Source of the DNA: Avena insularis
Taxonomy: Eukaryota; Streptophyta; Magnoliopsida; Poales; Poaceae
Direction: 5' to 3'
DNA length: 64,000 nt
NCBI GenBank assembly: GCA_023614405.1
Contig: CM042688.1
Coordinates: forward strand, 380,543,331-380,607,330
In this document: positions 24,301-37,600 of the stretch, one piece after another
Layout of the letters: every line of letters starts with the position of its first letter
How positions within the stretch are numbered: position 1 is the first letter of the stretch
The notes under the pieces: generated by a model
The model's input: the letters and a program-made list of their open reading frames with translations, nothing else
Databases searched by the model: none
What the model was told of the DNA's origin: nothing
Made by a program: the position numbers and the translations under genes

Positions 24301-25111
24301 CCAGAGTCATTGCATGTGTGTTCTTTTCACAAACCACATATGGATCTACCAGTGTCATTGCATGTGTGTTTTTCTCACAAACCCCATCTAGTGTCATTGC
24401 ATGTCCGTTCATTTCACAAACCACATGGATAAACCAGTGTCATTGGATGTGTGTTCTTTCAATAAATCACAATTAGAGTCATTGCATGTGTGTTATTTTC
24501 ATTAACCACAGCTAGAGTCATTTCATGTGTGTTCTTTTCACAAACCACATATGGATACACCAGAGTCATTTCATGTTTGTTCTTTTAACAAACAACATAT
24601 GGATTCACTAGATTCATTGCTTCTGTGTTCTTTTCACAAACCACTTATGGATCCACCAGTGTCATTGAAATTTGTGTTCTTTTCATAAACCACATATGGA
24701 TCCCCAGTTGTCATTGCATGTGTGTTCTTTTCATAAACCACAGCTAGAGTTAATGGATTTGTGTTCTTTTCATAAACCACAGATGGATCCACTAGAGTCA
24801 TTGCATGTGTGTTCTTTTCACAAACCACATATGGATCCACCAGTGTCATTGAAATGTGTATTCTTTTCATTAACCACAGCTAGAGTCACTTGATGTGTGT
24901 TCTTTTGACAAACCACATATGGATCCACCAGAGTTTATTGCATGTGTGTTCTTTTCACAAACCACATATGGATACACTAGTGTGATTCCATATGTGTTCT
25001 TGTCATAAACCACATATGGATCCCCTAGTATCATTGCATGTGTGTTCTTTTAATAAACCACAGCTAGAGACACTACATGTGTGTTCTTTTCATAAACCAC
25101 ATATGGATCCA

Positions 25112-25305
25112 CTAGAGTCACTAGATGTGTGTTCTTTTCACAAACCACATATGGATCCACCAAAGTTCATTGCATGTCTGTTCTTTTCACAGACCACATA
25201 TGGATCCACTAGAGTCACTAGATGTGTGTTCTTTTCACAAACCACATATGGATCCACCAAAGTTCATTGCATGTCTGTTCTTTTCACAGACCACATATGG
25301 ATCCA
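25112..25305 (+). repeat. 97-bp dimer duplication (48+49 bp)
   Basis: A 97-base segment ending in the CACAGACCACATATGG variant occurs twice in a row, with a step of exactly two monomers. The equivalent place in the unit near 28.8 kb has it once. Confidence 0.85.
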
Positions 25306-26859
25306 CCAGTGTCATTGAAATGTGTGTTCTATTAATTAACCACAACTAGAGTCATTGCATGTCTGTTCTTTACACAAACCACATATGGATCCACCAGAGT
25401 CATTGCATGTGTGTTCTTTTCACAAACCACATATGGATCCACCAATGTCATTGCATGTTTGTTCTTTTCATAAACCACATGGATCCACCAGTGTCATTGG
25501 ATGTGTGTTCTTTTTACAAACAATATGGATCCACCAGAGTCATTGCATGTCTTATCTTTTCATGAACCACATATGGATCCACCAGAGTCATTTCATGTTT
25601 GTTCTTTTCACAAACCACATATGGATTCACTAGATTCATTGCTTCTGTGTTGTTTTCACAAACCACTTATGGATCCACCAGTGTCATTGAAATTTGTGTT
25701 CTTTTCATAAACCACATATGGATCGCATGTTGTCATTGCATGTGTGTTCTTTTCATAAACCATAGCTAGAGTTAATGGATGTGTGTTCTTTTCATAAACC
25801 ACATATGGATCCACTAGAGTCATTGCATGTGTGTTCTTTTCACAAACCACATATGGATCCACCAGTGTCATTGAAATGTGTATTCTTTTCATTAACCACA
25901 GCTAGAGTCACTTGATGTGTGTTCTTTTCACAAACCACATATGGATCCACCAGAGTTCATTGCATGTGTGTTCTTTTCACAAACCACATATGGATACACC
26001 AGTGTGATTGCATATGTGTTCTTGTCATAAACCACATATGGATCCCCTAGTATCATTGCATGTGTGTTCTTTTAATAAACCACAGCTAGAGACACTACAT
26101 GTGTGTTCTTTTCATAAACCACATATGGATCCACAAGAGTCACTAGATGTGTGTTCTTTTCACAAACCACATATGGATCCACTAGAGTCACTAGATGTGT
26201 GTTCTTTTCACAAACCACATATGGATCCACCAAAGTTCATTGCATGTCTGTTCTTTTCATAGACCACATATGGATCCACCAGTGTCATTGAAATGTGTGT
26301 TCTATTAATTAACCACAGCTAGAGTCATTGCATGTCTGTTCTTTATACAAACCACATATGGATCCACCAGAGTCATTACATGTGTGTTCTTTTCACAAAC
26401 CACTTATGGATCCACCAGTGTCATTGAAATGTGTGTTCTTTTCATAAACCACATATGGATCCCCTATTGTCATTGCATGTGTGTTCTTTTAATTTACCAC
26501 AGCTAGAGTCAATCGATGTGTCTTCCTTTCATAAACCACATGTGGATCCACTAGAGTCATTGCATGTGTGTTCTTTTGACAAACCACATATGGATCCACC
26601 GGTGTCATTGAAATGTGTATTATTTTTATTAACCACAGCTAGACTCACTTGATGTGTGTTCTTTTCACAAACCACATATGGATCCACCAGAGTTCATTGC
26701 ATGTGTGTTCTTTTCACAAACCACATATGGATCCACCAATGTCATTGCATATGTGTTCTTGTCATAAACCACATATGGATCCCCTAGTATCATTGCATGT
26801 GTGTTCTTTTAATAAACCACATCTAGAGTCAATGGATGTGTGTTCTTTTCATAAACCAC

Positions 26860-27690
26860 ATATGGATCCACTAGAGTCACTGGATGTGTGTTCTTTTCAA
26901 AAACCACATATGGATCCACCAAAGTTCATTGCATGTCTGTTCTTTTCACAAACCACATATGGATCCACAAGTGTCATTGATGTTCTATTAATTAACGACA
27001 GCTAGAGTCATTGCATGTATGTTCTTTACACAAACCACATATGGATCCACCAGAGTCATTGCATGTGTGTTCTTTTCACAAACCACATATGGATCCACCA
27101 ATGTCATTGCATGTTTGTTCTTTTCATAAACCACATGGATCCACTAGTGTCATTAGATGTGTGTTCTTTTCACAAACCATATGGACCACCAGATTCATTG
27201 CATGTCTTACCTTTTCACAAACCACATATGGATCCACCAGTGTCACTGCATGTCTGTTCTTTTCATAAACCACATATGGATCCACTAGAGTCACTGGATG
27301 TGTGTTCTTTTCAAAAACCACATATGGATCCACCAAAGTTCATTGCATGTCTGTTCTTTTCACAAACCACATATGGATCCACAAGTGTCATTGATGTTCT
27401 ATTAATTAACGACAGCTAGAGTCATTGCATGTATGTTCTTTACACAAACCACATATGGATCCACCAGAGTCATTGCATGTGTGTTCTTTTCACAAACCAC
27501 ATATGGATCCACCAATGTCATTGCATGTTTGTTCTTTTCATAAACCACATGGATCCACTAGTGTCATTAGATGTGTGTTCTTTTCACAAACCATATGGAC
27601 CACCAGATTCATTGCATGTCTTACCTTTTCACAAACCACATATGGATCCACCAGTGTCACTGCATGTCTGTTCTTTTCATAAACAACATG
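26860..27690 (+). repeat. 414-bp tandem duplication
   Basis: A segment of about nine monomers containing one TTAATTAACGACAGC monomer is duplicated with a 414-base step; for example the TTATTAATTAACGA region recurs at about 26989 and 27403. The junction falls in TGTTCTTTTCATAAAC near 27265, a string shared by many monomers and so a plausible crossover site. The related segment at 23.7 kb is single-copy. Confidence 0.88.
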
Positions 27691-30600
27691 GATCCACTAG
27701 TGTCATTGCATGTGTGTTCTTCTAATAAACCACATCTAGTCACTGGATGTGTGTTCTCTTCATAAACCACATATGGATCCACCAGTGTCATTGCATGTGT
27801 GTTCTTTTCACAAACCACATATGGATCCACCAGTGCCATTGAAATGTGTATTCTTTTTATTAACCACAACTAGAGTCACTGGATGTGTGTTCTCTTCATA
27901 AACCACATATGGATCCACCAGTGTCAATTAAATGTGTGTTCTTTTCATTAACCACAGCTAGAGTCATTGCATGTCTGTTCTTTTCTCAAACCACATATGG
28001 ATCCACCAGAGTCATTGCATGTGTGTTCTTTTCACAAACCACATATGGATCTACCAGTGTCATTGCATGTGTGTTTTCTCACAAACCCCATCTAGTGTCA
28101 TTGCATGTCCGTTCATTTCACAAACCACATGGATAAACCAGTGTCATTGGATGTGTGTTCTTTCAATAAATCACAATTAGAGTCATTGCATGTGTGTTAT
28201 TTTCATTAACCACAGCTAGAGTCATTTCATGTGTGTTCTTTTCACAAACCACATATGGATACACCAGAGTCATTTCATGTTTGTTCTTTTAACAAACAAC
28301 ATATGGATTCACTAGATTCATTGCTTCTGTGTTCTTTTCACAAACCACTTATGGATCCACCAGTGTCATTGAAATTTGTGTTCTTTTCATAAACCACATA
28401 TGGATCCCCTGTTGTCATTGCATGTGTGTTCTTTTCATAAACCACAGCTAGAGTTAATGGATGTGTGTTCTTTTCATAAACCACATATGGATCCACTAGA
28501 GTCATTGCATGTGTGTTCTTTTCACAAACCACATATGGATCCACCAGTGTCATTGAAATGTGTATTTTTTCATTAACCACAGCTAGAGTCACTTGATGTG
28601 TGTTCTTTTGACAAACCACATATGGATCCACCAGAGTTTATTGCATGTGTGTTCTTTTCACAAACCACATATGGATACACCAGTGTGATTCCATATGTGT
28701 TCTTGTCATAAACCACATATGGATCCCCTAGTATCATTGCATGTGTGTTCTTTTAATAAACCACAGCTAGAGACACTACATGTGTGTTCTTTTCATAAAC
28801 CACATATGGATCCACTAGAGTCACTAGATGTGTGTTCTTTTCACAAACCACATATGGATCCACCAAAGTTCATTGCATGTCTGTTCTTTTCACAGACCAC
28901 ATATGGATCCACCAGTGTCATTGAAATGTGTGTTCTATTAATTAACCACAACTAGAGTCATTGCATGTCTGTTCTTTACACAAACCACATATGGATCCAC
29001 CAGAGTCATTGCATGTGTGTTCTTTTCACAAACCACATATGGATCCACCAATGTCATTGCATGTTTGTTCTTTTCATAAACCACATGGATCCACCGGTGT
29101 CATTGGATGTGTGTTCTTTTTACAAACAATATGGATCCACCAGAGTCATTGCATGTCTTATCTTTTCACGAACCACATATGGATCCACCAGAGTCATTTC
29201 ATGTTTGTTCTTTTAACAAACCACATATGGATTCACTAGATTCATTGCTTCTGTGTTCTTTTCACAAACCACTTATGGATCCACCAGTGTCATTGAAATT
29301 TGTGTTCTTTTCATAAACCACATATGGATCCCATGTTGTCATTGCATGTGTGTTCTTTTCATAAACCATAGCTAGAGTTAATGGATGTGTGTTCTTTTCA
29401 TAAACCACATATGGATCCACTAGAGTCATTGCATGTGTGTTCTTTTCACAAACCACATATGGATCCACCAGTGTCATTGAAATGTGTATTCTTTTCATTA
29501 ACCACAGCTAGAGTCACTTGATGTGTGTTCTTTTCACAAACCACATATGGATCCACCAGAGTTCATTGCATGTGTGTTCTTTTCACAAACCACATATGGA
29601 TACACCAGTGTGATTGCATATGTGTTCTTGTCATAAACCACATATGGATCCCCTAGTATCATTGCATGTGTGTTCTTTTAATAAACCACAGCTAGAGACA
29701 CTACATGTGTGTTCTTTTCATAAACCACATATGGATCCACAAGAGTCACTAGATGTGTGTTCTTTTCACAAACCACATATGGATCCACTAGAGCCACTAG
29801 ATGTGTGTTCCTTTCACAAACCACATATGGATCCACCAAAGTCCATTGCATGTTTGTTCTTTTCATAGACCACATATGGATCCACCAGTGTCATTGAAAT
29901 GTGTTTTCTATTAATTAACCACAGCTAGAGTCATTGCATGTTTGTTCTTTACACAAACCACATATGGATCCACCAGAGTCATTACATGTGTGTTCTTTTC
30001 ACAAACCACATACGGATCCACCATTGTCATTGCATGTTTGTTCTTTTCATAAACCACATGGATCCACCAGTGTCATTGGATGTGTGTTCTTTTCACAAAC
30101 CATATGGATCCACCAGAGTCATTGCATGTCTTATCTTTTCACAAACCACATATGGATCCACCAGTGTCATTGCATGTCTGTTCTTTTCGTAAACAACATG
30201 GATACACTAGTGTCATTGCATGTGTGTTCTTCTAATAAACCACATCTAGAGTCACTGGATGTGTGTTCTCTTCATAATCCACATATGGATCCACCAGTGT
30301 CATTGCATGTGTGTTCTTTTCACAAACCACATATGGATCCACCAGTGTCATTGCATGTGTGTTCTTTTCACAAACCACATATGGATGCACCAGTGTCAAT
30401 TAAATGTGTGTTCTTTTCATTAACCACAGCTAGAGTCATTGCATGTCTGTTCTTTTCTCAAACCACATATGGATCCACCAGAGTCATTGCATGTGTGTTC
30501 TTTTCACAAACCATATATGGATCTACCAGTGTCATTGCATGTGTGTTTTTCTCACAAACCCCATCTAGTGTCATTGCATGTCTGTTCATTTCACAAACCA

Positions 30601-33600
30601 CATGGATAAACCAGTGTCATTGCATGTGTGTTCTTTCAATAAATCACAATTAGAGTCATTGCATGTGTGTTATTTTCATTAACCACAGCTAGAGTCATTT
30701 CATGTGTGTTCTTTTCACAAACCACATATGGATACACCAGAGTCATTTCATGTGTGTTCTTTTCACAAACCACATATGGATACACCAGAGTCATTTCATG
30801 TTTGTTCTTTTAACAAACCACATATGGATTCACTAGATTCATTGCTTCTGTGTTCTTTTCACAAACCACTTATGGATCCACCAGTGTCATTGAAATTTGT
30901 GTTCTTTTCATAAACCACATATGGATCCCCTGTTGTCATTGCATGTGTGTTCTTTTCATAAACCACAGCTAGAGTTAATGGATGTGTGTTCTTTTCATAA
31001 ACCACATATGGATCCACTAGAGTCATTGCATGTGTGTTCTTTTCACAAACCACATATGGATCCACCAGTGTCATTGAAATGTGTATTCTTTTCATTAACC
31101 ACAGCTAGAGTCACTTGATGTGTGTTCTTTTGACAAACCACATATGGATCCACCAGAGTTTATTGCATGTGTGTTCTTTTCACAAACCACATATGGATAC
31201 ACCAGTGTGATTGCATATGTGTTCTTGTCATAAACCACATATGGATCCCCTAGTATCATTGCATGTGTGTTCTTTTAATAAACCACAGCTAGAGACACTA
31301 CATGTGTGTTCTTTTCATAAACCACATATGGATCCACTAGAGTCACTAGATGTGTGTTCTTTTCACAAACCACATATGGATCCACCAAAGTTCATTGCAT
31401 GTCTGTTCTTTTCACAGACCACATATGGATCCACTAGTGTCATTGAAATGTGTGTTCTATTAATTAACCACAGCTAGAGTCATTGCATGTCTGTTCTTTA
31501 CACAAACCACATATGGATCCACCAGAGTCATTGCATGTGTGTTCTTTTCACAAACCACATATGGATCCACCAATGTCATTGCATGTTTGTTCTTTTCATA
31601 AACCACATGGATCCACCAGTGTCATTGGATGTGTGTTCTTTTTACAAACAATATGGATCCACCAGAGTCATTGCATGTCTTATCTTTTCACGAACCACAT
31701 ATGGATCCACCAGTGTCATTGCATGTTTGTTCTTTTCATAAACAACATGGATCCACCAGTGTCATTGCATGTGTGTTCTTCTAACAAACCACATCTAGAG
31801 TCACTGGATGTGTGTTCACTTCATAAACCACATATGGATCCACCAGTGTCATTGCATGTGTGTTCTTTTCACAAACCACATATGGATCCACCCATGTCAA
31901 TTAAATGTGTGTTCTTTTCGTTAACCATAGCTAGAGTCATTGCATGTCTGTTCTTTTCTCAAACCACATATGGATCCATGAGAGTCATTGCATGTGTGTT
32001 CTTCTCACAAACCATATGCATCCACCAGAGTCATTGCATGTCTTATATTTTCAAAAACCACATATGGATCCACCAGTGTCATTGCATGTCTGTTCTTTTC
32101 ATAAACAACATGGATCCACCAGTGTCATTGCATGTGTGTTCTTCTAATAAACCACATCTAGAGTCACTGGATGTGTGTTCTCTTCATAAACCACATATGG
32201 ATCCACTAGTGTGATTGCATGTGCGTTCTTTTCACAAACTACATATGGATCCACCAGTGTCAGTTAAATGTTTGTTCTTTTCATTAACCACAGCTAGAGT
32301 CATTGCATGTCTGTTCTTTTCTCAAACCACATATGGATCCACCAGAGTCATTGCATGTGCGTTCTTTTCACAAGCAGATATGGATCTACCAGTGTCATTG
32401 CATGTGTGTTCTTTCAATAAATCACAATTAGAGTCATTGCATCTGTGTTATTTTCATTAACCATAGCTAGAGTCATTTCATGTGTGTTCTTTTCACAAAC
32501 CACATATGGATACACCAGAGTCATTTCATTTTGTTCTTTTAACAAACCACATATGGATTCACTAGAGTCATTGCATCTGTGTTCTTTTCACAAACCACTT
32601 ATGCATCCACCAGTGTCATTGAAATGTGTGTTCTTTTCATAAACCACATATGGATCCCCTATTGTCATTGCATGTGTGTTCTTTTAATTTACCACAACTA
32701 GAGTCAGTCAATGTGTCTTCCTTTCATAAACCACATATGGATCCACTAGAGTCATTGCATGTGTGGTCTTTTCACAAACCACATATGGATCCACCGGTGT
32801 CATTGAAATGTGTATTATTTTTATTAACCACAGCTAGACTCACTTGATGTGTGTTCTTTTCACAAACCACATATGGATCCACCAGAGTTCATTGCATGTG
32901 TGTTCTTTTCACAAACCACATATGGATCCACCAATGTCATTGCATATGTGTTCTTGTCACAAACCACATATGGATCCCCTAGTTTCATTGCATGTGTGTT
33001 CTTTTAATAAACCACATCTAGAGTCACTGGATGTGTGTTCTTTTCATAAACCACATATGGATCCACTAGAGTCACAGGATGTGTGTTCTTTTCAAAAACC
33101 ACATATGGATCCACCAAAGTTCATTGCATGTCTGTTCTTTTCACAAACCACACATGGATGCACAAGTGTCATTGATGTTCTATTAATTAACGACAGCTAG
33201 AGTCATTGCATGTCTGTTCTTTACACAAACCACATATGGATCCACCAGAGTCATTGCATGTGTGTTCTTTTCACAAACCACATATGGATCCACCAATGTC
33301 ATTGCATGTTTGTTCTTTTCATAAACCACATGGATCCACCAGTGTCATTAGATGTGTGTTCTTTTCACAAACCATATGGACCACCAGATTCATTGCATGT
33401 CTTACCTTTTCACAAACCACATATGGATCCACCAGTGTCACTGCATGTCTGTTCTTTTCATAAACAACATGGATCCACTAGTGTCATTGCATGTGTGTTC
33501 TTCTAATAAACCACATCTAGTCACTGGATGTGTGTTCTCTTCATAAACCACATATGGATCCACCAGTGTCATTGCATGTGTGTTCTTTTCACAAACCACA

Positions 33601-34633
33601 TATGGATCCACCAGTGTCAATTAAATGTGTGTTCTTTTCATTAACCACAGCTAGATTCATTGCATGCATGTTCTTTTCTCAAACCACATATGGATCCACC
33701 AGAGTCATTGCATGTGTGTTCTTTTCACAAACCACATATGGATCTACCAGTGTCATTGCATGTGTGTTTTTCTCACAAACCCCATCTAGTGTCATTGCAT
33801 GTATGTTCATTTCACAAACCACATGGATAAACCAGTGTCATTGCATGTGTGTTCTTTCAATAAATCACAATTAGAGTCATTGCATGTGTGTTATTTTCAT
33901 TAACCACAACTAGAGTCATTTCATGTGTGTTCTTTTCACAAACCACATATGGATACACCAGAGTCATTTCATGTTTGTTCTTTTGACAAACCACATATGG
34001 ATTCACTAGAGTCATTGCGCCTGTGTTCTTTTCACAAACCACTTATGGATCCACCAGTGTCATTGAAATTTATGTTCTTTTCATAAACCACATATGGATC
34101 CCCTATTGTCATTGCATGTGTGTTCTTTTAATAAACCACAGCTAGAGTTAATGGATGTGTGTTCTTTTCATAAACCACATATGGATCCACTAGAGTCATT
34201 GCATGTGTGTTCTTTTCACAAACCACATACGGATCCGCCAGTGTCATTGAAATGTGTATTCTTTTCATTAACCACAACTAGAGTCACTTGATGTGTGTTC
34301 TTTTCACAAACCACATATGAATCCACCAGAGTTTATTGCATGTGTGTTCTTTTCACAAACCACATATGGATCCACCAGTGTGATTGCATATGTGTTCTTG
34401 TCATAAACCACATATGGATCCCCTAGTATCATTGCATGTGTGTTCTTTTAATAAACCACAGCTAGAGTCACTGCATGCGTGTTCTTTTCATAAACCACAC
34501 ATGGATCCACTAGAGTCACTAGATGTGTGTTCTTTTCACAAACCACATATGGATCCACCAAAGTTCATTGCATGTCTGTTCTTTTCACACACCACATATG
34601 GATCCACCCGTGTTATTGAAATGTGTGTTCTAT

Positions 34634-37600
34634 TAATTAACCATAGCTAGAGTCATTGCATGTCTGTTCTTTACACAAACCACATATGGATCCACCAGAG
34701 TCATTGCATGTGTGTTCTTTTCACAAACCACATATGGATCCACCAATGTCATTGCATGTTTGTTCTTTTCATAAACCACATGGATCCACCAGTGTAATTG
34801 GATGTGTGTTCTTTTCACAAACCATATGGATCCACTAGAGTCATTGCATGTCTTATCTTTTCACGAACCACATATGGATCCACTAGTGTCATTGCATGTT
34901 TGTTCTTTTCATAAACAACATGGATCCACCAGTGTCATTGCATGTGTGTTCTTCTAATAAACCACATCTAGAGTCAGTGGATGTGTGTTCACTTCATAAA
35001 CCACATATGGATCCACCAGTGTCATTGCATGTGTGTTCTTTTCACAAACCACATATGGATCCACCCGTGTCAATTAAATGTGTGTTCTTTTCATTAACCA
35101 CAGCTAGAGTCATTGCATGTATGTTCTTTTCTCAAACCACATATGGATCCATGAGAGTCATTGCATGTGTGTTCTTCTCACAAACCATATGGATCCACCA
35201 GAGTCATTGCATGTCTTATATTTTCACAAACCACATATGGACCCACCAGTGTCATTGCATGTCTGTTCTTTTCATAACACAACATGGATCCACCAGTGTC
35301 ATTGCATGTGTGTTCTTCTAATAAACCACATCTAGAGTCACTGGATGTGTGTTCTCTTCATAAACCACATATGGATCTACCAGTGTCATTGCATGTGCGT
35401 TCTTTTCACAAACCACACATGGATCCACCAGTGTCAATTAAATGTGTGTTCTTTTCATTAACCACAGCTAGAGTCATTGCATGTCTGTTCTTTTCTCAAA
35501 CCACATATGTATCCACCAGAGTCATTGCATGTGTGTTCTTTTCACAAAACACATATGGATCTACCAGTGTCATTGAAATGTGTGTTCTATTAATTAACCA
35601 TAGCTAGAGTCATTGCATGTCTGTTCTTTACACAAACCACATATGGATCCACCAGAGTCATTGCATGTGTGTTCTTTTCACAAACCACATATGGATCCAC
35701 CAAGGTCATTGCATGTTTGTTCTTTTCATAAACCACATGGATCCACAAGTGTCATTGGATGTGTGTTCTTTTCACAAACCATATGGATCCACCAGAGTCA
35801 TTGCATGTCTTATCTTTTCACGAACCACATATGGATCCACCAGTGTCATTGCATGTTTGTCCTTTTCATAAACAACATGGATCCACCAGTGTCATTGCAT
35901 GTGTGTTCTTCTAATAAACCACATCTAGAGTAACTGGATGTGTGTTCACTTCATAAACCACATATGGATCCACCAGTGTCATTGCATGCGTGCTCTTTTC
36001 ACAAACCACATATGGATCCACCCGTGTCAGTTAAATGTGTGTTCTTTTCATTAACCACAGCTAGAGTCATTGCATGTCTGTTCTTTTCTCAAACCACATA
36101 GGGATCCATGAGAGTCATTGCATGTGTGTTCTTCTCACAAACCATATGGATCCACCAGAGTCATTGCATGTCTTATATTTTCACAAACCACATATGGATC
36201 CACCAGTGTCATTGCATGTATGTTCTTTTCATAAACAACATGGATCCACCAGTGTCATTGCATGTGTGTTCTTCTAATAAACCACATCTAGAGTCACTGG
36301 ATGTGTGTTCTCTTCATAAACCACATATGGATCCACCAGTGTCATTGCATGTGTGTTCTTTTGACAAACCACATATGGATCCACCAGTGTCAATTAAATG
36401 TGTGTTCTTTTCATTAACCACAGCTAGAGTCATTGCATGTCTGTTCTTTTCTCAAACCACATATGGATCCACCAGAGTCATTGCATGTGTGTTCTTTTCA
36501 CACACCACATATGGATCCACCAGTGTCATTGAAATGTGTGTTCTATTAATTAACCATAGCTAGAGTCATTGCATGTCTGTTCTTTACACAAACCACATAT
36601 GGATCCACCAGAGTCATTGCATGTGTGTTCTATTCACCAACCACATATGGATCCACCAAGGTCATTGCATGTTTGTTCTTTTCATAAACCACATGGATCC
36701 ACCAGTGTCATTGGATGTGTGTTCTTTTCACAAACCATATGGATCCACCAGAGTCATTGCATGTCTTATCTTTTCACGAACCACATATGGATCCACCAGT
36801 GTCATTGCATGTTTGTCCTTTTCATAAACAACATGGATCCACCAGTGTCATTGCATGTGTGTTCTTCTAATAAACCACATCTAGAGTAACTGGATGTGTG
36901 TTCACTTCATAAACCACATATGGATCCACCAGTGTCATTGCATGCGTGCTCTTTTCACAAACCACATATGGATCCACCCGTGTCAATTAAATGTGTGTTC
37001 TTTTCATTAACCACAGCTAGAGTCATTGCATGTCTGTTCTTTTCTCAAACCACATATGGATCCATGAGAGTCATTGCATGTGTGTTCTTCTCGCAAACCA
37101 TATGGATCCACCAGAGTAATTGCATGTCTTATATTTTCACAAACCACATATGGATCCACCAGTGTCATTGCATGTATGTTCTTTTCATAAACAACATGGA
37201 TCCACCAGTGTCATTGCATGTGTGTTCTTCTAATAAACCACATCTAGAGTAACTGGATGTGTGTTCACTTCATAAACCACATATGGATCCACCAGTGTCA
37301 TTGGATGCGTGCTCTTTTCACAAACCACATATGGATCCACCCGTGTCAATTAAATGTGTGTTCTTTTCATTAACCACAGCTAGAGTCATTGCATGTCTGT
37401 TCTTTTCTCAAACCACATATGGATCCATGAGAGTCATTGCATGTGTGTTCTTTTCACACACCAGATATGGATCCACCAGTGTCATTGAAATGTGTGTTCT
37501 ATTAATTAACCATAGCTAGAGTCATTGCATGTCTGTTCTTTACACAAACCACATATGGATCCACCAGAGTCATTGCATGTGTGTTCTATTCACCAACCAC

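Larger units (their letters stand above)
21388..34049 (+). repeat. Mosaic HOR zone with kilobase-scale duplications
   Basis: Landmark intervals become irregular: 1732, 1532, 1022, 737, 1945, 924, 1597, 1729 and 1444. Segments are shared at fixed offsets. 23.1-23.9 kb matches 26.4-27.2 kb (offset 3291), 24.0-25.1 kb matches 27.7-28.8 kb (about 3705), and 22.0-24.0 kb matches 31.5-33.5 kb (about 9486). These overlaps indicate repeated unequal exchange rather than clean tandem growth. Confidence 0.85.

Noticed and set aside
15162..29875. Minus-strand open frames reading VDPYVVCEKNTHAMTL repeats
   Set aside because: This is the single stop-free reverse frame of the A monomer and has the same arithmetic origin as the forward frames.
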